From: Oscillospiraceae bacterium
GTDB taxonomy: Bacteria; Bacillota; Clostridia; Oscillospirales; Acutalibacteraceae
Assembly: GCA_029012445.1 (NCBI GenBank)
Contig: JAQXMC010000003.1
Span: 1 to 64,000 of the forward strand
Reading direction: 5' to 3'
Length of the DNA stretch: 64,000 nucleotides
Both the position numbers and the translations under genes were made by a program. Below, piece by piece: positions 29,301 through 38,566 of this stretch (position 1 is the stretch's first letter; the number at the start of each line of letters is the position of its first letter). Under the pieces are notes generated by a model. That model worked only from the letters and a program-made list of their open reading frames with translations, ran no database searches and had not been told where the DNA came from.

Positions 29301-30891
29301 ATATGAATTCAGTATTCGTCTCTATGACAGTGACGGAAACGAAATAAAGGATGACTACGCATACTCAAAATATGACGCTGACGGAACAGAGACAGATAAC
29401 AATCTTGTTATCCACGACGGAAGTAATTTCACTCTTAAAGACGGCGAATATATCATTATTAAGCATCTTCCCTACGGAATAAGATATACCGTTGAAGAAA
29501 CAAACTCAATGGGCTATACGGCGTCAAGTCAGGTCAACGGTATCGTTCAGTCAGGCTCTGTGGCAAAGGGAACGGTAATCAAAGATGTTGTGAATACAGT
29601 CAAATTCACGAATACCGGCGAAACGCTGGATATCATTCTCCAGAAGGTCGATGTTGACGGAAATCCGCTTTCGGGCGCTGTGTTCACCTTGTCTCAGACA
29701 GGCGGCTCTCCGGTTAACTTTATTAAAACGGCTTCCGGTCACTATTCAGTTCCCCGGGAAAGCACCGAGGTCTTTGACACTGATGAAGAATACTATATTG
29801 CGCTGAATAAAGACGATTCCTATGTTATCGGAAACAGCAACGACAGCGCCGTTATTCAGGCGAAGACAGGCAGTGATTATCAGAAGTATAAGATATATGT
29901 TCAGCCCGACGGATCATGCAGCTTTTTCAATGTCGGCTCGTCCAAATGGCTCGATCTTTACGGCGGAATTTTAGATAATTTCAATCCTTTGAAATTCTAT
30001 TCAGACGCAGCAACCCCAACAAACAATCTGAACCAGAAATGGTTCCTTATCATGAAAGACAACGGAAGCCTGAAGATAAAACCGAGAGCGGCTGTTGTGG
30101 GCAAAAACGCCGCGGTTGTTGATATGAATACCGGCGTTATTCAGGAGGGACAGAGAGTTCAGGCCTATGAAGACAACGGAACTCAGGCTCAGGAATGGAA
30201 GCTTGTACCCGTCAATCCTAAGTCCTCACCCGCAACGACAACCGATATTGAAGTTTCAGAAGACGGTGTTCTTTATCTGAGCAGTCTTACCGCAGGCAGC
30301 TACACCTTGACCGAAAAAACCGCGCCGCCCGACTGCAAGACGATTTCACCCATTGAACTGACAGTCGGCGAAGACGGAAAAATATCTTTGGCAAGTTCAA
30401 ATAATATGGTCACTGTTGACGGCGACGGCCCAAAGATCACGGTCAAAAACCAAAAGACGGACAGAAAGCTGACTTTGAAAAAAGAGGTCATCGGTAGTGA
30501 AACGACGCAGTCTTTCTCTTTCACCGTTTCATATAAGATCGACGGTCAGTCTGTCTTCAGTTCAACTTATGAGCTCACCGACGGTGCGCAGGAAATAATA
30601 GATATTCCCTACGGTGCCGAGGTGACGGTTTCCGAAGCGAAGAACAACAGCTTCGCAGTTTCATATAAAAGCGAGTATCCTATAACGCCTGACGGGAACA
30701 AATGCACATTTGTCATTAAAGATAACATGGTATTAACGGCGACAAACACTATCGCCACCATTGAGCTTCCCAAAACAGGGGGCAGAGGAACTTATATGTA
30801 TACAATAGGCGGAGCGGCTTTGATCGTCACTGCTCTGACTTTAAAGTATAGCAAAAATAAATCAAGAAAGGAGGAGCATGGCGATCTCTGA
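26380..30891 (+). CDS. Large pilus tip/adhesin protein: HxH/C repeats, fibro-slime domain, SpaA-type domains, ricin-like lectin, LPKTG anchor
   Basis: Fibro-slime motif [27 protein letters not shown]; C-terminal [37 protein letters not shown]. Confidence 0.9.
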   Translation: [1503 protein letters not shown]

Positions 30892-30933
30892 TCTTGATGA
30901 AAAAATTTAAAAACAGAAAGGATTTGTAAAAAG

Positions 30934-32424
30934 ATGAAGAAAGTTTTATCATGCTTAACAGCTCTCTTGCTGGTTATCGCTCTTGCGATCCCCGCTTTTG
31001 CTGAAAGCACCGGAACGATCACGATCAAGCCCGCAGACAACGTATCACTGGAAGGCAAGACACTCAAAGCTTATAAGCTTCTTGACGCTTCGTTTGTCAA
31101 TGGCACAGACGCATCGGAGGGTGTTTCCTACACGGTACCCGACGAACTTGCTGATTTCTATGTAGAACAGTTCAGCCTTAACAAAACGGCCAAAGATTTC
31201 AGCGTCAAGGTAGCTGAAAAGATCTCAGCTATGGGCAACAATTCAGAAGCTCTCTTTGCGTTTGCAAAAGCAGCTCTTGCCGCAGCAAAGGCAGCCGGAA
31301 TCACAGGTACAGTAGGATCTCTTGACGGCGTCAACTATGTTATCAGCGGTCTTGCTCACGGCTACTATGTGATCGAAGATGAAGGCGCGGCAAAGCCCTT
31401 ATCGGCTCTTATGCTCAAAACCTCGAGCGCTGAGATCCAGCTCAAGGCTGACAAGCCCACCGTTGACAAGGAGATCGACGGCGACAATGACACTGACGAC
31501 AGCACAACCGGTCTTGTTAAGAACAACAACGCCGCAATAGGCGACGAAGTTCCCTTCGTTGTTAAGTCAACAGTACCCGCAACTACCGGATACACCAAAT
31601 ACACAATGGTATTCACGGATACTTTCTCAACAGGTCTCACCTATAACAACAACCTCACTGTCAAGGCTGACGGAACAACTGTAACGACAGGCTACACGGC
31701 TACTGTCAGCGGTCAGACTCTCACAGTGACTTTCACCGATGTCAAGGGTTGGGACGGCAAGGAGATCGAGCTTAATTACACCGCAACTGTCAATGAAAAT
31801 GCGGCTATCGGAACTGCCGGCAACGACAACACTGTTTATCTCACCTATTCCAACAACCCGAACAGCGAAACCGACACCGACAAAACTCCCGATTCAAAGA
31901 CAAGAACTTTCGTCACCGAGTTCGGCCTCTTAAAGGTTGATAAGTTAAATCACAGCAAGACTCTTCAGGGCGTTGAATTTGAGCTCACCGGAACCAAGAT
32001 CAACAAGGTTTTAGTTACTGACAATGCTGGAGCCAAGAAACTTGTTGAAAAATCTGAAGCTGTAACCGTTAAGGCAAAAACGGATGCTAATGGTAAGATC
32101 ATCTTCACCGGTCTTTCTGCCGGCACATATACGCTCACCGAGCTTAAGACTCTTGACGGATACAACCTTCTCACTTCTCCCATTACAGTCACAATCGGCT
32201 GGACAGCTCCCGATAATGACACCGCTGACTGCACATGGACATATTCAGAAAACTGCGATACATCCGGCGATGTTGCATTGGTCACAGTTGAGAACAGCAC
32301 AGGAACAGAGCTTCCCTCAACCGGCGGCATCGGTACTACGATATTTTATATCGTCGGCGCAGTTCTCGTTCTCGGCGCGGCAATCATTCTTGTTACAAGA
32401 AAAATACTTGCCTCAAGCAAATAA
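30934..32424 (+). CDS. Major pilin (SpaH/EbpB-like isopeptide-forming fimbrial subunit), LPSTG anchor
   Basis: Signal peptide; KPTVDKEI pilin-motif-like; E-box-like GTYTLTELKTLDGYN; C-terminal TELPSTGGIGTTIFYIVGAVLVLGAAIILVTRK. Confidence 0.92.
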   Translation: MKKVLSCLTALLLVIALAIPAFAESTGTITIKPADNVSLEGKTLKAYKLLDASFVNGTDASEGVSYTVPDELADFYVEQFSLNKTAKDFSVKVAEKISAMGNNSEALFAFAKAALAAAKAAGITGTVGSLDGVNYVISGLAHGYYVIEDEGAAKPLSALMLKTSSAEIQLKADKPTVDKEIDGDNDTDDSTTGLVKNNNAAIGDEVPFVVKSTVPATTGYTKYTMVFTDTFSTGLTYNNNLTVKADGTTVTTGYTATVSGQTLTVTFTDVKGWDGKEIELNYTATVNENAAIGTAGNDNTVYLTYSNNPNSETDTDKTPDSKTRTFVTEFGLLKVDKLNHSKTLQGVEFELTGTKINKVLVTDNAGAKKLVEKSEAVTVKAKTDANGKIIFTGLSAGTYTLTELKTLDGYNLLTSPITVTIGWTAPDNDTADCTWTYSENCDTSGDVALVTVENSTGTELPSTGGIGTTIFYIVGAVLVLGAAIILVTRKILASSK

Positions 32425-32460
32425 GCTATAAAGCTTAATATCCGTTCGGATAATTAAACG

Positions 32461-32643
32461 GGATGATCTTCCCCGTTTCCTGACAAAAACTATGCGGACA
32501 GCTTTATTAAGCTGTCCGCAGGGGAAGATCCCTATCAGAACTAATTTTTGCTGAATTTTGGAATCGAAACTTTGAAGCAAAAGCTCTGCCTGTTGAAGAG
32601 CTTTTGCTTTGCGGGAATATCGACTTTGAAATTCAGCAAAAAA
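32461..32643 (+). ncRNA. Highly structured intergenic region between pilin and sortase genes (attenuator/processing element candidate)
   Basis: Nested inverted repeats: GATCTTCCCC(32465-74)/GGGGAAGATC(32521-30); TGCGGACAGCTT/AAGCTGTCCGCA (32493-32520); TTTTTGCTGAATTT(32545-58)/AAATTCAGCAAAAA(32629-42) enclosing AGCAAAAGCTCT/AGAGCTTTTGCT (32576-32608). Confidence 0.5.
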
Positions 32644-32714
32644 CCGGACTGCCGTCCGTTTATATTTTCAATATTATTTTCAGGAAAGAGTTGCTTTCCG
32701 ACGCGAGGAACTAT

Positions 32715-33599
32715 ATGAAAAAAAAGATCACGACGGTGATCCTTGTGCTGATATTGCTGGTTGGATTATGCATAATGCTTTATCCGATCGTCAGCAATTA
32801 TTGGAATTCGCTTCATCAGTCGAGGGTAATCACCGATTACGCCGAACATGTCTCTAAATTGGACAAGTCGGATTATGATAAAATTCTTGCTTCAGCTCAC
32901 CAATATAATAAAGAGCTTGCCTCGAAGGGAGTCGCGTACAAACTGGATGCAAGTCAGCAGGCGGATTATGAAAAGCAACTCGACGCAGCAGGCACCGGCA
33001 TTATGGGCTATATTGAGATTCCGAAAATTAATTGCAGTCTCGCTATATATCACGGAACATCTGACGCGGTTTTGCAGATCGGCGTCGGTCACATTGAGGG
33101 AACATCGCTTCCCGTCGGCGGCATCGGAACGCATTGTGTTGTCTCCGGCCACAGGGGATTGCCGAGCGCAAAGCTTTTCACAAACCTTGATAATCTTGAA
33201 GTGGGCGATGTGTTTATGATGCGAATACTTAACGAAACTCTGACCTATGAAGTTGATCAGGTGCTGATAGTCCTGCCGAGTGATACCGAGGCTCTGAGCA
33301 TTGACCCAAAAAAGGATTATTGCACTCTTGTGACCTGCACCCCATATGCTGTCAACACACACAGACTCCTTGTCAGAGGGCACAGGATAGAAAATCTGAA
33401 AAGCTCCGACGATATAAAAGTCACATCGGACGCAGTTCAGATAGATCCTATGATAATTGCCCCGATTGTCGCAGTGCCGATACTTATTTTGTTGGTTATT
33501 GCCGTTCTGACCAGGGCAGGCTCAAAAACAAGAAAAGCAAAAAGAAAGAAAGAATCGGACATGACATCCGGCTCCGACGGTGATAAGGATAGTAACTGA
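32715..33599 (+). CDS. srtC: Class C sortase (pilin polymerase)
   Basis: GYIEIPKINCSLAIYHGT, VSGHRGLPSAKLFTNLDNL, YCTLVTCTPYAVNTHRLLVRGHR, C-terminal TM; start ATG 32715 with GAGG RBS. Confidence 0.95.
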   Translation: MKKKITTVILVLILLVGLCIMLYPIVSNYWNSLHQSRVITDYAEHVSKLDKSDYDKILASAHQYNKELASKGVAYKLDASQQADYEKQLDAAGTGIMGYIEIPKINCSLAIYHGTSDAVLQIGVGHIEGTSLPVGGIGTHCVVSGHRGLPSAKLFTNLDNLEVGDVFMMRILNETLTYEVDQVLIVLPSDTEALSIDPKKDYCTLVTCTPYAVNTHRLLVRGHRIENLKSSDDIKVTSDAVQIDPMIIAPIVAVPILILLVIAVLTRAGSKTRKAKRKKESDMTSGSDGDKDSN

Positions 33600-33623
33600 A
33601 TATTGAATAGGAGGTGTTTTCAT

Positions 33624-34733
33624 ATGAAAATTGCGACGCAAAAAATTACTTCTGCGGTTATGTGTCTTCTTCTCGGCGCCGCGCTTATTGCGTCTTCGGT
33701 TGTCGCAGCTTCGGCGCTTGAAGCCGATTTGAACAGGGAAATCGGCATAGCCGTAAAATATGAATATAACGACATCCCTATTTCAGGCGTACGCTTTGAT
33801 CTCTACAAAATTGCGGATATGACTTCGGATGGTCAGCTTAAAGTGCGCCCCGATTTTGCAAAGTACAAAATCAGCTATGACAATCTGACTCCTGAAAAGA
33901 TGAAAACACTTTCAGATACTCTTTGCGCCTATATAATGCGAGACGGCATTGCTCCGATTTCTTCCGCCGTGACAAATGAAAACGGCTACGCCGTTTTCAG
34001 ATCCGAAACCAAGCAGACAGCCGGCTTGTACCTGGTAATAGGTGAAAAAAAGACAATCGGCAAAAACATATATACGCCGGAAACTCTCGTGATCAGCATG
34101 CCGACGCTTGACACCGACGGAAAAACTCACCTTTATAAGATCACAGCCATACCAAAGGGTGAAATGAATACTGCCGGCTCAAAAACGCAGATAAAGGTCA
34201 GCAAGGTCTGGAAAGACGATAATAGCGAAGAGAAAAGGCCTCATAGCGTTACTGTTCAGCTCATGCGCGATGATGTGATTTATTCTGAGGTCACTCTGAG
34301 TGAAGCGAATAACTGGAGATACAGCTGGAAAGATCTTGACGAAAAATATAGGTGGACTGTTGCCGAAAAAGATGTTCCCGATGGCTACACTGTTGCGGTC
34401 ACCGTTTCTGAAAAAAACTATATTATTGTTAATACCGGCGGATCGACCGAACACACGACGGGCGGCACAACTGAGCCCGGAAATACAAGCGATACCACAG
34501 GACGAAACGACACCACAAAGCCAAGCGATACGAAAACAACGGGCGGTTCCGACTACTCAACATCAGTCTCTGTCTCATCATCAACCTCACCATCGCCGTC
34601 AACAACAAACAGCTCCATACCCCAGACCGGTATGCTTGAGTGGCCGATACCGATAATGGCTGAAATCGGCGCAGTGTTATTTATAATAGGAATTGCGCTG
34701 TGTGTTAAGCAAAGGAATAAAGATGAAAAATAA
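33624..34733 (+). CDS. Minor/anchor pilin with Cna_B-type domains and IPQTG sorting signal
   Basis: AGGAGGTG RBS; signal peptide; VSKVWKDDNSEEKRPHSVTVQLMRD...NNWRYSWKDLDEKYRWTVAEKDVPDGYTV Cna_B; SSIPQTGMLEWPIPIMAEIGAVLFIIGIALCVKQRNKDEK. Confidence 0.9.
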   Translation: MKIATQKITSAVMCLLLGAALIASSVVAASALEADLNREIGIAVKYEYNDIPISGVRFDLYKIADMTSDGQLKVRPDFAKYKISYDNLTPEKMKTLSDTLCAYIMRDGIAPISSAVTNENGYAVFRSETKQTAGLYLVIGEKKTIGKNIYTPETLVISMPTLDTDGKTHLYKITAIPKGEMNTAGSKTQIKVSKVWKDDNSEEKRPHSVTVQLMRDDVIYSEVTLSEANNWRYSWKDLDEKYRWTVAEKDVPDGYTVAVTVSEKNYIIVNTGGSTEHTTGGTTEPGNTSDTTGRNDTTKPSDTKTTGGSDYSTSVSVSSSTSPSPSTTNSSIPQTGMLEWPIPIMAEIGAVLFIIGIALCVKQRNKDEK

Positions 34734-35316
34734 AAAAGGTATTGTGTTGATTATAGTCGGCCTGGCGCTGATAATAGGCGCGCTTTCGCTGACGCTCTAT
34801 AACAAATATGACGAAAAGCGGGCGGGCGCTGAAGCGCAAAAGGCTTTGCAGGTGATTGAAAACAGCCTGAAAAACGAACAGACCGATTCAGAGCCTGCAT
34901 ATAAAATCGAGAATGAAATACAGATGCCTTCTGTCAATGTCGACGGATATGAATATATCGGGAAAATATACTTTCCGACGCTTGATCTTGCGCTTCCAGT
35001 CATAAGCGATGTCGGCAGAAAAAAACTGAAAAAAGCGCCGTGCAGATATGACGGCTCGGTCTACACCGACGATATGATAATTGCCGGTCACAACTATATA
35101 ACGCATTTTGGCAGGATAAACCGCCTGAAATACGGCGACGAGGTCATTTTCACCGATATTGATAAAAACGAATTCAGATATAAGGTTATCGGTACTGAGA
35201 TAATAGACGGAAAAAACGCCGCGGCTCTTGTTTCGGGAGAATGGGATCTGACTCTTTTCACCTGCACCATGAGCGGCAGATCGAGGATAACCGTCAGATG
35301 CGAAAAAATTCAATAA
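34723..35316 (+). CDS. Second sortase, class uncertain
   Basis: IAGHNYITHFG catalytic His, LTLFTCTMSGRSRITVRC catalytic Cys/Arg; overlaps preceding gene by 11 nt. Confidence 0.88.
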   Translation: MKNKKGIVLIIVGLALIIGALSLTLYNKYDEKRAGAEAQKALQVIENSLKNEQTDSEPAYKIENEIQMPSVNVDGYEYIGKIYFPTLDLALPVISDVGRKKLKKAPCRYDGSVYTDDMIIAGHNYITHFGRINRLKYGDEVIFTDIDKNEFRYKVIGTEIIDGKNAAALVSGEWDLTLFTCTMSGRSRITVRCEKIQ

Positions 35317-35360
35317 ATTCGGGGGGAGTTTATCTTCATGATAAGCTCCCGATTTTTTTC
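35317..35360 (+). terminator. Intrinsic terminator ending the pilus operon
   Basis: TCGGGGGGAGTTTATC-TTCAT-GATAAGCTCCCGATTTTTTT. Confidence 0.88.
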
Positions 35361-35488
35361 AATCGCAGACCAAGAAATCATCTGATTACATATGGCTTGG
35401 TTGAACGATAAACTTTTTATGAGCTTATACGAATTATGGATAAAACCGACGCATACACTTTATAAGAATATTATAAGGAGTGTAAGCT

Positions 35489-37024
35489 ATGGAATACAAC
35501 ATTATCAAGGATAATATGACATTCAACGATATCCTTTATGAAGCAGGAACAGAGCAGAACATAGACGCTCAGCTCAATCTGCCCGAATACTGCGCCGATG
35601 TCGAGCGGATTTTGAAATGCCTGGTTATACCAAACATTTTTGCCTGCCAGATAACAGGCGACAGAGTGACCGCCGACGGGGACGCGCTGATCAGAGTTAT
35701 ATATGTCAGCGATAAGGGTACAACCGAGTGTTACGAGCAGTCGGTTCCATTCTCGAAATATATTGAGATAAGGGACTTGAACAACGAGTGCAACGCTATG
35801 GCGAAAGCCGCCGCCGAATATGTTAATTGCCGGGCTGTCAGCCCTCGACGGCTTTCCGTCAATGGCAATATAAATATTCATTTTTGCGTGACCTCACTTT
35901 CGAGCGTTTCTCTCACGGCGTCGGCGGAGGGTTGCGGAGTGCAGACAAAAAATGAAACCGTTAATGCGGATATTCCTGTCGGTCAGTGCAAGAAGCTGTT
36001 TGAAATCGGAGAGACAGTGGCCGTTGAGCAAAACGAGCCTCCCATATCGGCAATTATTAAATCAGACGCTTTCGCTGATATCGACTCCGTCAAGTGCATA
36101 GCCAACAAGATGCTTATCAAAGGCGAGATGATAGTTGATTTTCTTTATAAAGCCGATGACAACACCGGTGATCTTATTCATCTTAGACACACTATGCCCT
36201 TGAGTCAGATAGTTGAGATCGTCGGCATTGACGAGGAAAGTCTTTGTGACTGCGTTGTGACCGTTTCGTGTGTGAACGCCGTTGCCAAGACCGATTCAAG
36301 CGGAGAAAACAGGCTTATTGATCTTAGCGTCAAGTCTTTCGTATGCGTTGATGCCTACGAAAATAAAGACGTTACTCTTGTTACGGACAGCTATTCCACG
36401 GAATATGATGTTAAGTGCGAAAGCAAAAATGTTGAGCTTGTCAGGCATATATACTGCTATGATGAGACAAAGCCCGTTAGAGCGACCGTTGACGCTTCAT
36501 CGCTCAATATTTCAGAGATTAAAGACATAAGCTGCCGAAAAGTTGAGGGCAGTGCGGCGCCAGACGGTGAGAAAGTCGGCGGAGTGGGCAATGCCGTTTT
36601 AGGTATACTTTATAAGAATACCGACGGCGATTGCGGCTACACCGAAAGAACAGTTGATTTCACTTTTGAATGTCAGGGCAAACGGACCGACGAGAGAATA
36701 TGCGCCGAGCCGAACCTATGCGTCTGTGATGCTTCAGCTTCGACAGTCGGCTCTGATAAGCTTGAGATAAAATTCAATGTGAAAATATATATGCCGATCA
36801 TTGAGCGGATAAAAAAACGCGTTTGCACCGATATTCAGCCTGACGAGAGTCGCCCGAAATCGCAAAACGGCAGCGCTTTGACAATATATTTCTCGTCACC
36901 GGGTGAAAGCTTATGGGATATTGCCCAAAGATATAACACGACAGTTAATGCAATTAAAGAAGAAAACGATCTTTCACAGGATGTTGTCAGTGAAAAAATG
37001 ATGCTCATGATTCCGAAAGCGTAA
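35489..37024 (+). CDS. DUF3794/SPOCS-domain protein with C-terminal LysM (spore-envelope type)
   Basis: N-terminal SPOCS-like LPEYCADVERILKCLVIPNI; C-terminal IYFSSPGESLWDIAQRYNTTVNAIKEENDLSQDVVSEKMMLMIPK LysM. Confidence 0.85.
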   Translation: MEYNIIKDNMTFNDILYEAGTEQNIDAQLNLPEYCADVERILKCLVIPNIFACQITGDRVTADGDALIRVIYVSDKGTTECYEQSVPFSKYIEIRDLNNECNAMAKAAAEYVNCRAVSPRRLSVNGNINIHFCVTSLSSVSLTASAEGCGVQTKNETVNADIPVGQCKKLFEIGETVAVEQNEPPISAIIKSDAFADIDSVKCIANKMLIKGEMIVDFLYKADDNTGDLIHLRHTMPLSQIVEIVGIDEESLCDCVVTVSCVNAVAKTDSSGENRLIDLSVKSFVCVDAYENKDVTLVTDSYSTEYDVKCESKNVELVRHIYCYDETKPVRATVDASSLNISEIKDISCRKVEGSAAPDGEKVGGVGNAVLGILYKNTDGDCGYTERTVDFTFECQGKRTDERICAEPNLCVCDASASTVGSDKLEIKFNVKIYMPIIERIKKRVCTDIQPDESRPKSQNGSALTIYFSSPGESLWDIAQRYNTTVNAIKEENDLSQDVVSEKMMLMIPKA

Positions 37025-37203
37025 TAATTCATTTTCCCAAAGTGAATTATAATTCACCGGTCTTTTTGTGCATATTAACCATTTAAACCGACAAAAAATC
37101 TATACATTTCTACAAATTATCTTCATTTTTCCACATATTTCGTTTGATTTTTTGTGCATATTGTCATATAATTTATATATTCTTTTATGCAGGAGGAAAT
37201 CAA

Positions 37204-38550
37204 ATGAACGATTATATGACAAGAGTTCTCAATGATGTCAAAAGAAGAAACAGCGGAGAAACAGAATTTATCCAGTCGGTTGAAGAGGTTTTCAAGTCGC
37301 TTGAGGTCGTTATCAACGCTCACCCCGAATATGAAAAAGTCGGATTGCTTGAAAGAATGACTGAGCCCGAAAGAGTCGTGTCTTTCCGTGTTCCGTGGAT
37401 CGACGACAGCGGCAAGGTTCAGGTCAACAGGGGGTTCAGAGTGCAGTTTAATAACGCAATAGGCCCTTATAAGGGCGGACTTCGTTTTCAGGAAAATGTA
37501 TATCTCGGAATAATGAAGTTCCTTGCTTTTGAGCAGACATTTAAAAACAGCCTGACGGGACTGCCCATAGGCGGCGCAAAAGGCGGTTCCGACTTTGATC
37601 CGAGAGGAAAGAGCGATTTTGAAATAATGCGCTTCTGCCAAAGCTTCATGACGGAGCTGTATCGTCACATCGGAGCTGATATTGATGTTCCTGCGGGCGA
37701 TATCGGTGTCGGCTCAAGAGAGATCGGCTTCCTTTACGGTCAGTATAAGCGTATCACAGGCAAATATGAAAGCGGCGTTATCACCGGCAAGGGCATGAGC
37801 TACGGCGGCTCGTTTGTCAGACCGGAGGCAACCGGCTATGGAGCGGTTTATTATATGGAGCGGGTTCTCGAACATTTCGGCGAGAAAATAAAGGGCAAAA
37901 CCTTTGCTGTCTCCGGCTACGGCAATGTGGCCTGGGGCGTTGCACTCAAGGTTGCTCAGCTCGGCGGAAAGGTAGTCACGCTTTCAGATCACACCGGCTA
38001 TATTTATGACAAAGACGGCGTTATTACCGATGAGAAGATCGACTATATGCTGAAGATGAGAGCCGACACAAGCGGCACCATCAAGGACTACGCCGAGAAA
38101 TTTTCCGTTCCGTTTTTCCCTGGAGAAAAACCGTGGGGCGTTAAGGTCGATGTTGTTATGCCGTGCGCAACTCAGAATGAGGTCAACATGGAGGACGCGA
38201 AGAAGATAGTCGAAGCCGGCGTGAAATATTATGCCGAAGTTTCTAATATGTCCACCTCCAACGATGCGCTCGATTATCTGAAAGCAAATTGTGATGCGGT
38301 CTGCCCGTCAAAAGCGGTCAATGCCGGCGGAGTCGCCGTCTCGGCTCTCGAGATGACTCAGGACTCCATCAGATATAACTGGTCAGCCGATAAGGTAGAC
38401 AGCAAGCTAAAGGATATAATGACTAATATATATGAAGATTCGGTTGAAGCCGCCGAAGAATACGGACTCGGTTATGATCTCGTTGCGGGAGCCAATATAG
38501 CCGGATTTGAGAAGGTTGCCGACGCAATGATGGCCTACGGCATCGTTTAA
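37204..38550 (+). CDS. gdhA: NADP-specific glutamate dehydrogenase
   Basis: YKGGLRFQENVYLGIMKFLAFEQTFKNSLTGLPIGGAKGGSDFDPRGKSD; GCAGGAGGAAATCAAATG start. Confidence 0.97.
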   Translation: MNDYMTRVLNDVKRRNSGETEFIQSVEEVFKSLEVVINAHPEYEKVGLLERMTEPERVVSFRVPWIDDSGKVQVNRGFRVQFNNAIGPYKGGLRFQENVYLGIMKFLAFEQTFKNSLTGLPIGGAKGGSDFDPRGKSDFEIMRFCQSFMTELYRHIGADIDVPAGDIGVGSREIGFLYGQYKRITGKYESGVITGKGMSYGGSFVRPEATGYGAVYYMERVLEHFGEKIKGKTFAVSGYGNVAWGVALKVAQLGGKVVTLSDHTGYIYDKDGVITDEKIDYMLKMRADTSGTIKDYAEKFSVPFFPGEKPWGVKVDVVMPCATQNEVNMEDAKKIVEAGVKYYAEVSNMSTSNDALDYLKANCDAVCPSKAVNAGGVAVSALEMTQDSIRYNWSADKVDSKLKDIMTNIYEDSVEAAEEYGLGYDLVAGANIAGFEKVADAMMAYGIV

Positions 38551-38566
38551 TTCAATATTTGTTTTT

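Noticed and set aside
32604-32714. Upstream extension of the sortase C ORF
   Set aside because: Overlaps the structured region; a good start with RBS exists at ATG 32715.
37037-37056. Palindrome GTGAATTATAATTCAC as operator or terminator
   Set aside because: AT-rich, no good T-run and several alternative pairings; not strong enough to call.
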